Positions 24,984-36,044 of a DNA stretch of 64,000 nt are shown here, in pieces. The stretch is from Isoetes taiwanensis (taxonomy: Eukaryota; Streptophyta; Lycopodiopsida; Isoetales; Isoetaceae): the NCBI GenBank assembly GCA_021234155.1, contig JAJEKV010000013.1, forward strand, positions 1,317,787-1,381,786, written 5' to 3'. The notes beneath the pieces are model-generated. The model was not told where the DNA came from and did no database searches. It was given only the letters and a program-made list of their open reading frames with translations. Made by a program: the position numbers and the translations under genes. The stretch's first letter is position 1; the number at the start of each line of letters is the position of its first letter.

Positions 24984-25899
24984 ATGGCACCAAGGAAGAT
25001 TTCAGAGTCTGCTGAACCACACAGGGAGACAAATCAACCAGATTTGGTAGGAGTAAGCATGAGAGTGGCTACCGGATCTACCACTAATGCTACAAATACT
25101 CCCAACTTGCCTATTCCTCCACCAGCTCCTCTATCGGGTCTACAAATATTACAAATATTTCCTCACGTGCCCTCTTCTTCACAAATTCATAAACTTTTTT
25201 GAACCGGATCAACACCCTTTCGGTCTGTTTCCTCCATCAAAGACCTTATCATTTTGAGTTGACTATACCTGTTTCCCCCCCTTGCTATGATTCTTCCATG
25301 AATGCCAACCATTTTCTAAAAAACTTTGAAGACTATTATGAAGAACATGGGAGAAAGAAGGGTTCCAGGTTTGCAGAATTCATCAAATGCATGAAGGGTG
25401 ATGAGGCCAGATCTTGGCTCGATTTTGAGCTGTCTATAGGTACCAAAGGGGATGAATTGGAACACAAGTTTCTATCAAGGTTTGGTAAGGCTACTTCACC
25501 CCAGGATCTTGTCTTTGAACTCAACTCATTTTCCATTAGACCTGGTGAGTGTAAAAGCGGTATGTGGAGAGATTTAATTCTTATACGCTAGTGTGTAACA
25601 GGAATCAGGTTACTCATCCAACATTGCACCTAGTTGCTTCCTTTATCAGAGGTTTGATGTCTAGACCTAGGATCTATAGGAAGTTATTAAAATTACAAAA
25701 ATTTGGTGAGTTGGATTCTATCCATAAAACATTTGTAAAGGCTGTAGATCTGGCAGAACTATTAAGCTATCTTCCTGATGAAGAGATCAGAGATCCATTT
25801 TATCCTCCTCATCATGGAACTGAACATGATTTACATTTTGCTAATCTTTGCCCTACATTTATGCGATTACAAAAAAAAGAAGAAGAAGTCCAAGGCTGA
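24984..25899 (+). pseudogene. Gypsy-1 gag, capsid region (frameshifted)
   Basis: The first ATG after the PBS is at 24984. A Ser/Pro-rich leader is followed, in another frame, by 25199-25591 with the plant retrotransposon gag core: Phe-Leu-Lys-Asn-Phe-Glu-Asp-Tyr, then Trp-Leu-Asp-Phe-Glu and Phe-Leu-Ser-Arg-Phe-Gly. It continues in the overlapping frame 25564-25899 (Phe-Ile-Arg-Gly-Leu, then an acidic segment). Gag would form the virus-like particle. At least two frame changes interrupt it. Confidence 0.75.
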
Positions 25900-26029
25900 A
25901 GAATTGGATCCTCATGTTTCGTGAGATGAAATCGAGATCAAGAAAGTGTCCGAGGCACTTTTGGAAGTTACCAAACAACTTCTTGAATTAAAAAACGGTA
26001 AAGATGCCCCACCTCCGAATGCACAAACC

Positions 26030-26330
26030 GTGGTAAACCTTACCATAGAGCTGAGCAGTGTTTTGCAAGGCAATGTCCTAAGTGTCATAGAAGAGGTCAC
26101 TTTGGTAGAGAATGTCCTGTTTGCTCTTTTTGCAAGGAAATAGGTCATGAGGAGAAGTATTGCAGTGTTAAGGCTTATTTTGAAAAACAAGATAAAGGTA
26201 AACAAATGTCAAATATAAGTTTTATTGAGACTTGTGCAGGAGAACAGGAAGAGCAAGATGTTATGGTTGTGCAGACACGTGCCAGAGCTCATCCAAATGC
26301 ATCTACAGTGTTACATTTCCACCTCATAAG
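26030..26330 (+). pseudogene. Gypsy-1 gag nucleocapsid, two CCHC zinc knuckles
   Basis: In the frame through 26060-26160 there are two consecutive CX2CX4HX4C knuckles, Cys-Pro-Lys-Cys-His-Arg-Arg-Gly-His-Phe-Gly-Arg-Glu-Cys and Cys-Ser-Phe-Cys-Lys-Glu-Ile-Gly-His-Glu-Glu-Lys-Tyr-Cys. These bind the genomic RNA during packaging. This frame differs from the capsid frame upstream. Confidence 0.8.
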
Positions 26331-26493
26331 GTAACATTTCAATCAGATCCTCGGAATATAGCTCCTCCTCCTGCTCAAAGGTATAAACAGAAAGATTCTG
26401 AGTTGGATGAATTTGAATTACTTATGAAAAATTCTAAGGTTACTGTGGATTTATTAACTCGGGCTGAGAATTGCACCATCATACAGGGAAAAG

Positions 26494-26787
26494 TTGATCA
26501 AAAGCACTCCAGATATTGAAGAGGTTGCTGCTGAAACCTGCAACAATATTTCTGTGGCTTTGCCTGAGCAAACTGAAGATCCAGGTGCTTTTACTTGTAG
26601 TGCTACTATAGGAACTTCCCATCTAGACAAAGTTTTGCTGGATGGAGGTTCTTCTCTTAATGTTATGCCTTATCATGTTATGAAGGCACTGGATCTCAAG
26701 GTAGAAGATAATACTTCCATTGTTCTAAAATCTTTTTCAAATGCTAAAGTTGTGCCTAAGGGAATAGTAAGAAATGTATCTACGTGA
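26494..26787 (+). pseudogene. Gypsy-1 aspartic protease
   Basis: 97 open codons containing Val-Leu-Leu-Asp-Gly-Gly-Ser-Ser-Leu-Asn-Val-Met-Pro. This is the pepsin-like active-site loop in the variant form (DGGSS instead of DTG(A/S)) that some plant Gypsy elements use. The C-terminal Leu-Leu-Leu-Gly-Arg-x-Trp motif follows at about 26870 in another frame. The protease would cut Gag-Pol as a homodimer. Confidence 0.75.
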
Positions 26788-27109
26788 ATGCTGTGGGGAA
26801 TCATTGTCTTTGGCCACATTTGTGGTTGTTGATTTTGAAAATGTTAATCAAGCTAATATCTATGATCTATTATTAGGAAGGAGATGGATGAAAATTGGAT
26901 GCCGGGACACTGTATGGTGAAGGCACTGCACCATTTCCAATGGAGCAACTTATAATCAGCCGGCAAACAAAACGATCCATCTCGCTAACATTAGGTTCAT
27001 AGATGTGGACATACCACAGAAGAAGAAGATTTGGGTGTTTACAATTTAGGCCTGGATGCTAGTATACATGAAGAGGTTGTCAACTTTGCTTACATGCATG
27101 TTGAATCTC

Positions 27110-27520
27110 CGATCCGAAGGCAAAAAGCCTATCTACGGTTTGATGGAGGTATGTCAAAAAACGGGGATTGCTTCTTCTCGCTGCTATTTTGAAGGATCGA
27201 TTTTAAGTTGATGACTAAGATAGGGAGAATTCACCCTAATATTTCTTCTAATGCAGTAATACAAAGCCCTCATTAGGGTTTACAAGAAGCAAGGTGTATG
27301 AGTATTTCTCATATTGTTATTTATGGAGACTCACAACTTGTTTGTAGACAAATCTTGGGAGAATATCGAACTAAACATCAAGACATGGAGGATCTGAAGT
27401 GCTCAAAGCCAGAGAGGTATTAACTTTTTTGATCATTGGGAGATTTTACATATTCCTAGATCTAAAAATTTTGAAGTCGACTCATTGTGAAAAAACCCTT
27501 ATGGAGTATTTGTCTGAAGG
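27110..27520 (+). pseudogene. Gypsy-1 additional RNase H domain, located before RT
   Basis: Across two frames the signature of a second, cellular/archaeal-type RNase H is readable. Phe-Asp-Gly-Gly is at about 27139-27150 (first catalytic Asp), with Ser-Asn-Ala-Val near 27250. Ile-Tyr-Gly-Asp-Ser-Gln-Leu-Val is at 27320-27345 (third catalytic Asp), then Gly-Glu-Tyr-Arg-Thr-Lys-His, and at about 27440-27460 His-Ile-Pro-Arg-x-x-Asn followed by an Asp. An extra RNase H of this kind is known in plant Tat-type Gypsy elements, usually after the RT/RNase H pair. Here it lies between protease and RT. Two frameshifts break it. Confidence 0.7.
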
Positions 27521-27879
27521 AGCTATTCAAGAGGATGTCTTAGATGAAGAGGAGCTTTCCCAATTCCATCCCATCTTAACTATCAACCTAGCACAAGAGG
27601 AATCACTTAAAGAGCTTGAAGTGCATAAAGGAGGTATATCTAGGACCCTGCAAATGGGAGACTTATATAATGAAGGTGATCAAGGTAAAATGGTTGAGTT
27701 ATTTGAGGATTGGGTGGATGTTTTTGCTTGGGAGTATTCAGGCCGAAGGGGTTGATAAAAAATTTGTGAGTTTGAAATTAAGGTTGAGAAGATGCCAAAC
27801 CTGTTATCGAGAAGTTGAGAAGAATTAATTCTTCACTTTTAGATCTTATCAAGCGGGAATTATTCAAAATGCAGGAATG

Positions 27880-28500
27880 GAGATTGATAGTTGACATTGT
27901 GAACCCTCTTGGGTTTCTTTGTATTGTTCCAGTTCTAAAAAGAATGGTTCTTTAAGAATATGTGGATTATAGAGATCTAAATAAAGCTACTTGTTAAAGA
28001 TTGTTACCCTTTGCCTTTTTGGAAGAAATCCTTTATGCGTGGTGGTAAGTCTATGTACTCATTTTTGGATGGTTTCTCCGGTTTTAATCAGATTAGCATC
28101 AAAAGGAAGATCGATCAAAGACATCCTTCATTACTCCATGGGGAACTTATGCAATGAAAAGGATGCCTTTTTGGCTTAATGAATGCCCCCGCTACATTTC
28201 AGAGAGCCATGGATACCGTCTTTGCAAACATGACTCGAGCAATTGAGAGTTTATCCGATGATTTATGCTTAGAGGTACGATACAAGTGATCATATTTCAG
28301 AGCTAACAAGAATATTCACATCATGCGAGACAAACCGAGTTAATCTAAACCCAAAGAAGTGCATCTTTTAGCATCCAAAGGCCAGCTCTTAGGCCATGAG
28401 GTTTTGCTAAAGGCCTTCAAGTAGCTGAAGAGAAGATCATAGCTTTAAAAAGCTTCAAACACCGGGACAATTAAAGAAGTCAAAGGGATTTATGGAATGA
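27880..28500 (+). pseudogene. Gypsy-1 reverse transcriptase (degenerate)
   Basis: Recognisable RT blocks in changing frames: Val-Asp-Tyr-Arg-Asp-Leu-Asn-Lys-Ala-Thr (about 27960), Asp-Gly-Phe-Ser-Gly-Phe-Asn-Gln-Ile (28065), Thr-Pro-Trp-Gly-Thr-Tyr-Ala (28130) and Met-Asn-Ala-Pro-Ala-Thr-Phe-Gln-Arg-Ala-Met (28180-28210). The Tyr-x-Asp-Asp box is not intact (reads near 28250). A pre-RT segment with Asp-Val-Phe-Ala-Trp-Glu-Tyr lies at 27715-27735. Confidence 0.8.
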
Positions 28501-28599
28501 CCTCTTTCTTAAGAGTGTATGTGCCTAATTTTCTCTCACCTTATTAGTCCTATCTCTAAGTTGACTAGAGTAGGCCAAGTTAGTAAAAGAGAAATAAAT

Positions 28600-28960
28600 A
28601 TAGGCCTGTTGTTTGGACTGATGAGTGTGAAAAAGCTTTTTCAAGATCATAGAGGCTATTTGTCATTCTACACTTTTAAAACTCAGACCTTTCATTACCA
28701 TTTAAAGTTTACATAACTATCACTAAAAAGGCTCTTGGAGTTGCCATTTTGGGATAGACACCCTATTGCTTTTGCAAACAAACAATGGTCTCAAGCCTCA
28801 AGAGAAGTATGCTAAGATAGAAAGGAGTCTTGCTCTCTCATCTTTTGATCGAGACACGGGGGTCATCTTTACAAAAATCCCAAGCCACTATCTACATGCC
28901 AGAACCCCATGCCTTTTTTTGTATGGTAAGAAATTAGAAAAAACCTAAGCTTCATAGGTG
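28600..28960 (+). pseudogene. Gypsy-1 RT-linked RNase H (degenerate)
   Basis: A frame around 28620 gives Thr-Asp-Glu-Cys-Glu-Lys-Ala-Phe. A later frame gives Lys-Lys-Ala-Leu-Gly and Glu-Lys-Tyr-Ala-Lys-Ile-Glu-Arg-Ser (28800-28830), the landmarks of the ordinary Gypsy RNase H. This shows the element has two RNase H domains. Confidence 0.6.
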
Positions 28961-29279
28961 GGTTTTGTAGGCTTCAATCTTATGATTTAAAGGTAAAGGT
29001 TATTCATGTATTGAACAATCCGAAGTTTATACTGCTTTCTGCTGCCTACTTTGAACATGAGGAGGTGGTACAAGAAGAAGAAATGACTAACCTTGTTGTA
29101 AATGGCGGGGCGTGTCAACTATGCAGCTCAAGGTTGGCAACAACCTATCGGGAGATTCCTTCAGTATCAAGAGATACCTTCTGATTTTTCAAAAGCCAAG
29201 CTTACAAGTTTAAGTTAAAATGTTTGACTTACTCATTGGTTGGTGACATCTTGTGCAAGGTAAATAGGGATGGTGTACT

Positions 29280-30412
29280 CTTAAGATGTGTTGATGAAGA
29301 TGAAGCTGCCTCGTACTTGCTGAAAATCATAAAGGTGTTTGTGGTGGTCATTTTGCAGCAGATACAACCGCAAAAAAAAATATTAAGGTCCTGGTTATTT
29401 ACGGCCTCATTTATTTAGAGATTGCTATGATGTCATAAAAACTTGCCACCAATGCAGATTTTTGGTAAGAAAATTTTGCATCCCGCCCCTCTTGGAGGTG
29501 TGTCCCCAGGCCCATTTCAAGTTTGGGGGCTAGATTATGTTGGCCCTATAAATCCCTCATCTTACGCTTTCAGCATGAATACATTGTTGTGGCTACTGAT
29601 TTATTTACCAAATGGTCGGCAAAGACACCCTTGAGAAAAGCAAATGCATATACTTTGCTAGGTTTTGCATGAAAACATTTGTTCTAGATTTGGGATCCCT
29701 TTCAAAATTTTGACTGATAGAGGCTCTACTTTTATTAATGAGGTTATTCAAATTCTTGTCTCAAGCCTCAAGATCAGACATGTGAAAAGCTCAGCCTATT
29801 ACCCTCAAGGAAATGGTCAAGCTGAGTCCACTAACAAAGTGCTTAAGGGTATTTTACAGAAAACAGTTTGCCAAAACCAAAAAGATTGGCATTTGAAATT
29901 ATATGATGCTCTTTGGGCTCATAGAATCCGCTAAAAGCGCCACTAATGCTTCTCCCTTCAGTTTGGTTTATGGTGTTGAAGCAGTTATTCCTGTTGAGTT
30001 GGAGATCCCCTCTTTGAGGATGGCACTCAAGTTGGATTTGGAGTTTACTGAGGCATTACAACACAGGTATGAGGTTTTACTAAAGTTGGATGAGGATAGA
30101 TTTGGTGCAGAAAACTTCAATCTACTTAAGAAGGCTAGGAGTGCAGACTTTTAAAAAGCAGCTCACAAGCTCCAGGATAAATTTGCTCCATTGGAACTCG
30201 TGCTCAAATGGGATGCTGCAAATGAAGGTAAGTTGTCTAAATTTGAAAATCCTTGGGAAGGCCCTTACCAGATTGTAAGAGAAGCTGGCTGTTCATCTTA
30301 TTGGCTTAAGGATCTCAAAACAGGTTTGGAATTACCCAATCCTACAAATATTCAGCATTTGAAAAGATATTGGCCTCAACATGCATGTTTAGGCCTTTTT
30401 GCTCCTATATGA
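29280..30412 (+). pseudogene. Gypsy-1 integrase
   Basis: An HHCC-type zinc region is readable at 29310-29460. The catalytic core is clearest at 29665-29934: Thr-Asp-Arg-Gly-Ser-Thr-Phe, then His-Val-Lys-Ser-Ser-Ala-Tyr-Tyr-Pro-Gln-Gly-Asn-Gly-Gln-Ala-Glu-Ser, holding the second Asp and the Glu of the D,D-35-E triad. The C-terminal GPY-like segment is at 30191-30412 (Pro-Trp-Glu-Gly-Pro-Tyr, ending His-Leu-Lys-Arg-Tyr-Trp-Pro). There is no chromodomain. Several 1-nt frameshifts occur. Confidence 0.85.
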
Positions 30413-30649
30413 ACATCTATTTTAACTTAAAATAGGTTAATTGCTGTTGGAAGTTGGAGATTTAAAATTCTTTTGATTGATTTTGTTTATTTCCTTGAGG
30501 CTTAAGCTGTAGATTTTGGTTGGTTGGAATTGCTAAATTGTTTCCGATTAGTTGTACTCAAGTTTCTTTATACTTGTGCCATCAAGACCATTTTTCCTTT
30601 GAGGTGAACTAATTGTGTGTTCTGTTTGAAGCAGAAATATTTTTTCAAG

Positions 30650-31469
30650 ATCAGACATTTTCAAAAAGAGCAAGAGAAAATTCTATTCATCAAAAAAGGT
30701 ACACAAGTTACAAAAGAGAGGATCCTCTCATAGAAAACCAATGCTATCAGCATTTCCTGAAGGGATAGTAGGAATCTTGTCTGAAGGAGATCCATCTGCA
30801 GCATCTAAGAGACTCATTATATCACGGTAAAAAATTGTCCATGGTACCAAACACATAATGATCTTCACCCGGAGATTTCTCTCGGGGAGTTTGAAATGCA
30901 TCTCTTTTTATCATGAGAAGCATCAAGTAACCATAGCTATCTGCTAGCATCCCGTGGGAGTAGTATAAGCGCCTATACAATCAAATTGAGCATCACATGT
31001 CGACTCATGATGATGCTTACACAAAAAGTAGTGCATATGTAGCATCGAATGCATTCCCTTGTAAAAATTACGCCCACGCAGAGCCTTTGTGTTCTGATAC
31101 ACGTGCGGTCTTTGCTAGTTTCTCTTGATAAGTCTTTTGCCCAAGGAAACACTCCATGGCAAGGTGATCATGGTTCATGTCTTTTTGTAGAGTTCCTTTT
31201 GGTCGGGGGGTAGTTTTGGTCAACATTTTTGCCTTCCCATATACTTTGCCTCAAAATGCATGTGCTTTGAGTAAATTTCCACGAGGGAAGAGGTTCTTCA
31301 TTAATTAAAACATTGTCCCATTCTCGCATCGTATGCATTTCTTGCCAGGTCGATTACACCATAAGGAATAGGTACTCATAATGGATCAAGCTCGGGAAGC
31401 ACTCTAAATTGCTTTCGGATCAGCTGTTACATTGTCCCGGATAGGTGTATGGTAAGAAAAAGGAGCCAT
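30650..31469 (-). pseudogene. Antisense ORF of Gypsy-1, same family as the LINE-A 3' ORF
   Basis: The minus strand from an ATG at 31469 has a plant-like leader upstream (AACCCTAA and a pyrimidine-rich stretch at about 31480-31530). It encodes fragments clearly related to the protein at 38066-38739. Matching landmarks are Trp-Asp near 31300, Ser-Ala-Trp-Ala (about 31080), a His/Tyr-rich stretch with Phe-Tyr-Lys-Gly-Met (31055-31000), Tyr-Tyr-Ser-His-Gly-Met-Leu-Ala-Asp-Ser-Tyr-Gly (30970-30935) and Leu-Met-Leu-Leu-Met. Stops and frameshifts break it. Antisense ORFs before the 3' LTR are known in Grande-like Tat elements. Function unknown. Confidence 0.6.
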
Positions 31470-32050
31470 GATCTGGCAAGGGAGGTCGAGTTTTCGAGCA
31501 CTGGAAGAGGAGGAGCAAATTAGGGTTATTTCGATGGTTTGAATTTTTTGGTGTGAAGGTTTGAATTTTTAGTTTGAAATACATTCAATGGTTGTATGAG
31601 CCAAATTTCTTGAATAGTAGAAGTTTAGTTAAATAGGGTAGAGATTTGCTATGCTTTAACAATTTTGAGTGTTGTCATTTCAGGTCCATTTGCTCATTAC
31701 TCTTATTTGTCTTAAGTTGGCCTCTTTCCATCTAGCCCTTGCTTCCATATGAAATTTTCAGAGTGCTAATCCTACATTGTTACTCATCCCTTTATTTGGC
31801 ACTCATGCTAATTTGATTATCATTGTCATATGAGGTTCATCCACTTCTTCTCCATATTCAATTGTCTTGAGTTGTCCTACCCTCCATTTGATCTTATTTT
31901 CTTATCACTCTCTCCATTACCTTATACTCGCCTCATATTTCCCACCAACTGCAGAGTAATTCTATTCCCTCCACCACTTGTTGATATTTTGAAGACCTTA
32001 GGTTAGCATTTCTTTCCTTTGAGGGCGAGGGGACCAGCCTCATTCTTTTT

Positions 32051-32061
32051 TTTGAGGGAGA
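32051..32061 (+). promoter_or_regulatory. Gypsy-1 polypurine tract
   Basis: The purine-rich tttgagggaga immediately precedes the 3' LTR start (tgttgccc at 32062), the position of the plus-strand primer. Confidence 0.8.
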
Positions 32062-34488
32062 TGTTGCCCTTTTTGGGCAACATGGACCATCATGATACCT
32101 AGAGTTTCAAGATTGGAAGATACTTGTCAAAGTTTGGAAGACTTGTGGTTTCTTTTGAGGTTTCATCTTAAGTTACTTTCTCATCACTCATATGGTAAGA
32201 GTTAGTGCTATTTTGATCTGCTAGAGTTTGGAAGAAATTGGTTCAAGTTTGGAAGACCCTTGGGATCTTGGTTGTATAGCCTAATTCTTTCCTTTGAGGA
32301 AGTTTTCTAGTTACATTCTTATTTCTTGAAGACCGGGCAAAGAATATTGCAAGCTATACAAGGAGTCATTACCATGTTGCTCATATTCACTCATATGAAA
32401 CTAAATGGAGTTGCACCCATGATTTGGAAGTCACACATATGAAGATGCACTTAGAAGTGGAATTGCTCTTATTTTGGCCTTGAAGATTGGAAGACCTTTT
32501 AGAAGTTTGGAAGACCCTAGGGCCTTGAGCAAAGTTATGTTCATCATAAGGTATGATTTGAGCTTTTGAGATATGATCATGTGCTGTGGGTTCCACCTTC
32601 ATCCATTTCATCCATCCTACATCCACCTTCCTTTCATTTTTTATATACCTCATTTTCACACCATCATGCCTTCTTTCGATTTACCTCACTACCTATATTT
32701 TATTGGCCTCACCTCCACTTGTGAATTGCTCTCAAGAGATCATGAAAAACCTCAAGAGCAAAGAAGTTTGAATTTTACCTTCATTCTATCACCCTAAATC
32801 CTACCATAGCCTTTTTTTTTCCTATTTTTCCACCCTTTTCCTATGATTTTTCACCATTTCCAAGGTTGAAAATTCATTGACCATGGTCAAAATGGCCAAA
32901 ATTTCAAGTATCTCAATTTGACCTGAAAACACTCTAGATTTGAAGCTTGGCAAAAAAATAGCTAGGTTGGCCTTTTCAAAATTCAAAAAGACATGGGAAA
33001 CCCCTCAAATATCATTTCTTGGGATCGTGCCAAAAAATAAAAAACCTATTCTAGCCTATCTACCCTATCTAATTTTGCATAGTTCCAGGTCACCCCCATT
33101 TTTGGCGTGGCGTGGGGGGCCGGACGAACGGGTGGTGTCCCCTCTGCGTGGCACGCAAATTTAATAGCTGCTACGCATTATTCCTTATATACCTTAGCCG
33201 CCCGGACTTCGTTTGTGCCTGTGGGATATATAAGCCCTTGAGAATTTTTGATAAACCCTAAGAAATAGAGGGAAACGCTAAATCCGCCAAGTGTGTTGCC
33301 TAAACCTGATTGAATCGCCAATTTCGCCCGAAATTAGTTCCTAAACCTTTTTCAAAACCCCCGGAACCCTTTGTGGCACTTGATTGATAGAAACTTGCCA
33401 GATTAGGTGGGAAATCATTGAACCGAGCTGGTTTTGGGAAGGGCAGTTTTTAATCTGGGAATACAGATCATTTTTTACCCCCTGGGAGATATACCTCGTG
33501 ATGCAGGCGATTTCTATATTCCTCGATATTCTCTTTGACATTTCTACCTCAAATTACGCTAATCCCGCCGAGATTGAAGATTGGTATTTTGATTGAAGAC
33601 CTACTTTGTGACTTATTTGACATCAAAACTCCCGCTACTCAAATTATCTTATTATTTTCTCTTTACGATAATTTTTTGGGTTTCGGAAGTTGACAATGCC
33701 TTGGGATCTGTTCTCAAGCATTATCACCGGTATTACTTTTTTGAGAATTCTAAACTCCTGTGATATCTTATGATTTGAATGCATATTCATTGCCTGGACA
33801 AATAGTGTTTCCATCTTCTTTTGTTTCAAGTTGTTCTGCCTGTCTAAACTAATAGAAACCAGATATTTAAAGTAGAATCCAAATTAATAGTCGTGTCCCA
33901 TTCTTTAAAAGGTTTGAGTATTGCTTATATGTAAAGAAAACAAAGAAAAAATAGTTTTTTCCATAACTGTCATAAACTGTGGATGTAAATCGAGACTTTG
34001 GCCCATCTCAATTAAATATCATAGTGTTTGCTTGTCAAGAAAACCTTATGCACATGATCTAGAGTTTATTTTGAAGCTGTTTATACAAATTCCAACTCAA
34101 GATTTATCACCAAACTATATTTGCAAATTTTGGCTCTGTTTTGGCATTGACCAATTTTTGGTGAACTTTGACATTGATTTTCTTGGTCTTCCCCTATCCA
34201 AATCGAGACGGACTTTCACCAAGAGTTCCCTCTACTTGTCTATAACTCATACCAAAACCAAAACTCAAAAATCTTAAAGGGGGTGTGACCCAAGATTGAT
34301 TTTTTTTGCTCGACAGCTTTTTTACGCCGTGGACCTTTGTAGTGATTTTGACAAAACCAAAGATTTGAAATTGAGTTTTTTTGCTTTATATGATTAAGGA
34401 TTGATCACCCTAAGTGATCTGGAGGTCCTGACCAGTTTGTTTACACTTCCTTTGAGGTTAGGCTAAAATTCCAGGTTTTAGGCTAACA
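32062..34488 (+). repeat. Gypsy-1 3' LTR
   Basis: 2427 bp, tgttgccc...ggctaaca. Colinear with 22501-24940 and followed by the agcat TSD at 34489-34493. Confidence 0.95.
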
Positions 34489-34516
34489 AGCATACCCTGC
34501 ACTTCTGGAATTTCAT
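34489..34516. repeat. TSD (agcat) and end of segmental duplication copy A
   Basis: agcat at 34489-34493, then 'accctgcacttctggaatttcat', which equals copy B 63640-63662. The copies diverge after tttcat. Confidence 0.9.
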
Positions 34517-36044
34517 GCCTCCTACCGTAGGTCAGGGGGCCTTGTGCAATCAGTTCCATCATTATTCTTTGGTAACAACAAGGAGAGTAGGACCTTGTTG
34601 TACCACAAGGCCCTACCCTTCCCATAGTTGTTTACTCAATTACTTTGTAAAACATCTTACCATGTTATCGAAGTTGTAGGGGACTCCAGAGAGGACTCCA
34701 GGAATCGCTTCATTAGGAAATGCACAACACCAGAATGCCACTGTCTTAGCAACAGCTGATTATAATCCCTTCAAAGCTTGTCGATATAGTCTACAATAGC
34801 CCCATGGCAATTCATAGATTTTTCATAAACCCAATGGGAAATCATAGATTTTTCATAAGCCCAATGGCAATTTATTTCATATGACAGTTTTCTTGACAAA
34901 ATATTTCCAATCTCACAAAGTAGAAACTGTTATATGGTGGGTATACATTGACCATCACTCTTCATATGTAATATGCTTCCCAACTCATGGATAAGCTAGT
35001 ACAGTCTCAATAGTTGCTTAATGTCCTTATCATTTAGAACAGTAAAGGTGCACATGCCATATTGCAATTAGAGCAGAGGTGTCTTATGCTGCATGCGTTG
35101 AGATGCATTTCCTCATTCTTGATATATGCCACAATAGTTTGAACTGCAGAGCCGGGCTGTCAGTTCTGCAATCATAGTCCTTGAGTTGTAGGGTTCACTT
35201 ATATCGATTACTTGTATCAGAATCATCATTTTCAGCCAATTCCTATAAATATCCAATGAGTATCAGTACGAAATTATGTAAATGCCAGTAACTTGAAATG
35301 TTACACCTGAAATACAGTAGTAACCATGATTAAGGTCTCTAGTAAAACTAGAGAACTGGGTAAAGAGAAAAAAAAAACCTTTACGTCCGTTTACACGGAC
35401 TTTTACCATTCAATGGACTTCATGCAAAGACCATTTTCAGATACAATTGGCAGCCTTAGGCTAGAACGGGTGCCAACTAACCTAAGCCTTAATCTGGTTA
35501 CAAAATATAAAAAAAATAATTCCATTACATACTTTGAGAAGAAGTACACTAATCATTCTTGGTCTTTATACCCAAGACCACAATTGTATTGTCATTTGAG
35601 AATAAAAAAATATACAATCAAAGTGATATCTGCTGTTGAAGCCATGTTGAAAGTTGATCTTGAATCATCCTTAGCTGTCATGTCGTGTAAACGAATAAAA
35701 TATTGCATTTCTCACAACTTCAAAACAAAGAGAGAGAAGTTCGGTTACCTGCAGTAGAACCAGAGGACAGTTAGCCAAGAATGGGTAAAAGCCTAAGATA
35801 CTAAAAGGTAAGCAATGAACTTCTTGGGTTTATCACCCTTCACCTTGCAAGAAGTTTCCCCAAATGGGCATTAGATGTGTTAGGATGCAAAACAAAGAAT
35901 GTACACATGTGATGTTCTCCATCTCAAAATAATAAAACATGACAATTTCATTTTAGCGATATTTTACCCACTTGTGAAGCTCCATGTCTTTTCTGATCCG
36001 CACACCATACACAGCCCTGAACTTTTGAGACTGAGCCTAATGGT
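34517..36044. other. No gene recognised between duplication copies
   Basis: A 143-codon plus-strand ORF at 35326-35757 is basic and Lys/Tyr/Ser-rich without domains. It looks like chance in AT-rich DNA. A short repeat ('cataagcccaatggcaatt' type) occurs at about 34805-34870. Confidence 0.4.

Larger units (their letters stand above)
22501..34488 (+). mobile_element. Gypsy-1: Ty3/Gypsy LTR retrotransposon with extra RNase H and antisense ORF
   Basis: A complete LTR element of about 12 kb with 5 bp TSD, tRNA-Gln-type PBS, polypurine tract and two LTRs. Domain order is gag (two CCHC knuckles), protease, an additional RNase H, RT, RNase H, integrase and an antisense ORF before the 3' LTR. Integrase lies after RT, so it is Ty3/Gypsy and not Copia. 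No chromodomain follows the integrase. The extra RNase H and the 3' antisense ORF suggest the plant Tat-type lineage. Internal frames are broken many times, so this copy is probably not autonomous. Confidence 0.9.

Noticed and set aside
35326-35757. 143-codon plus-strand ORF
   Set aside because: Lys/Tyr/Ser-rich chance ORF in AT-rich DNA without a domain or context.
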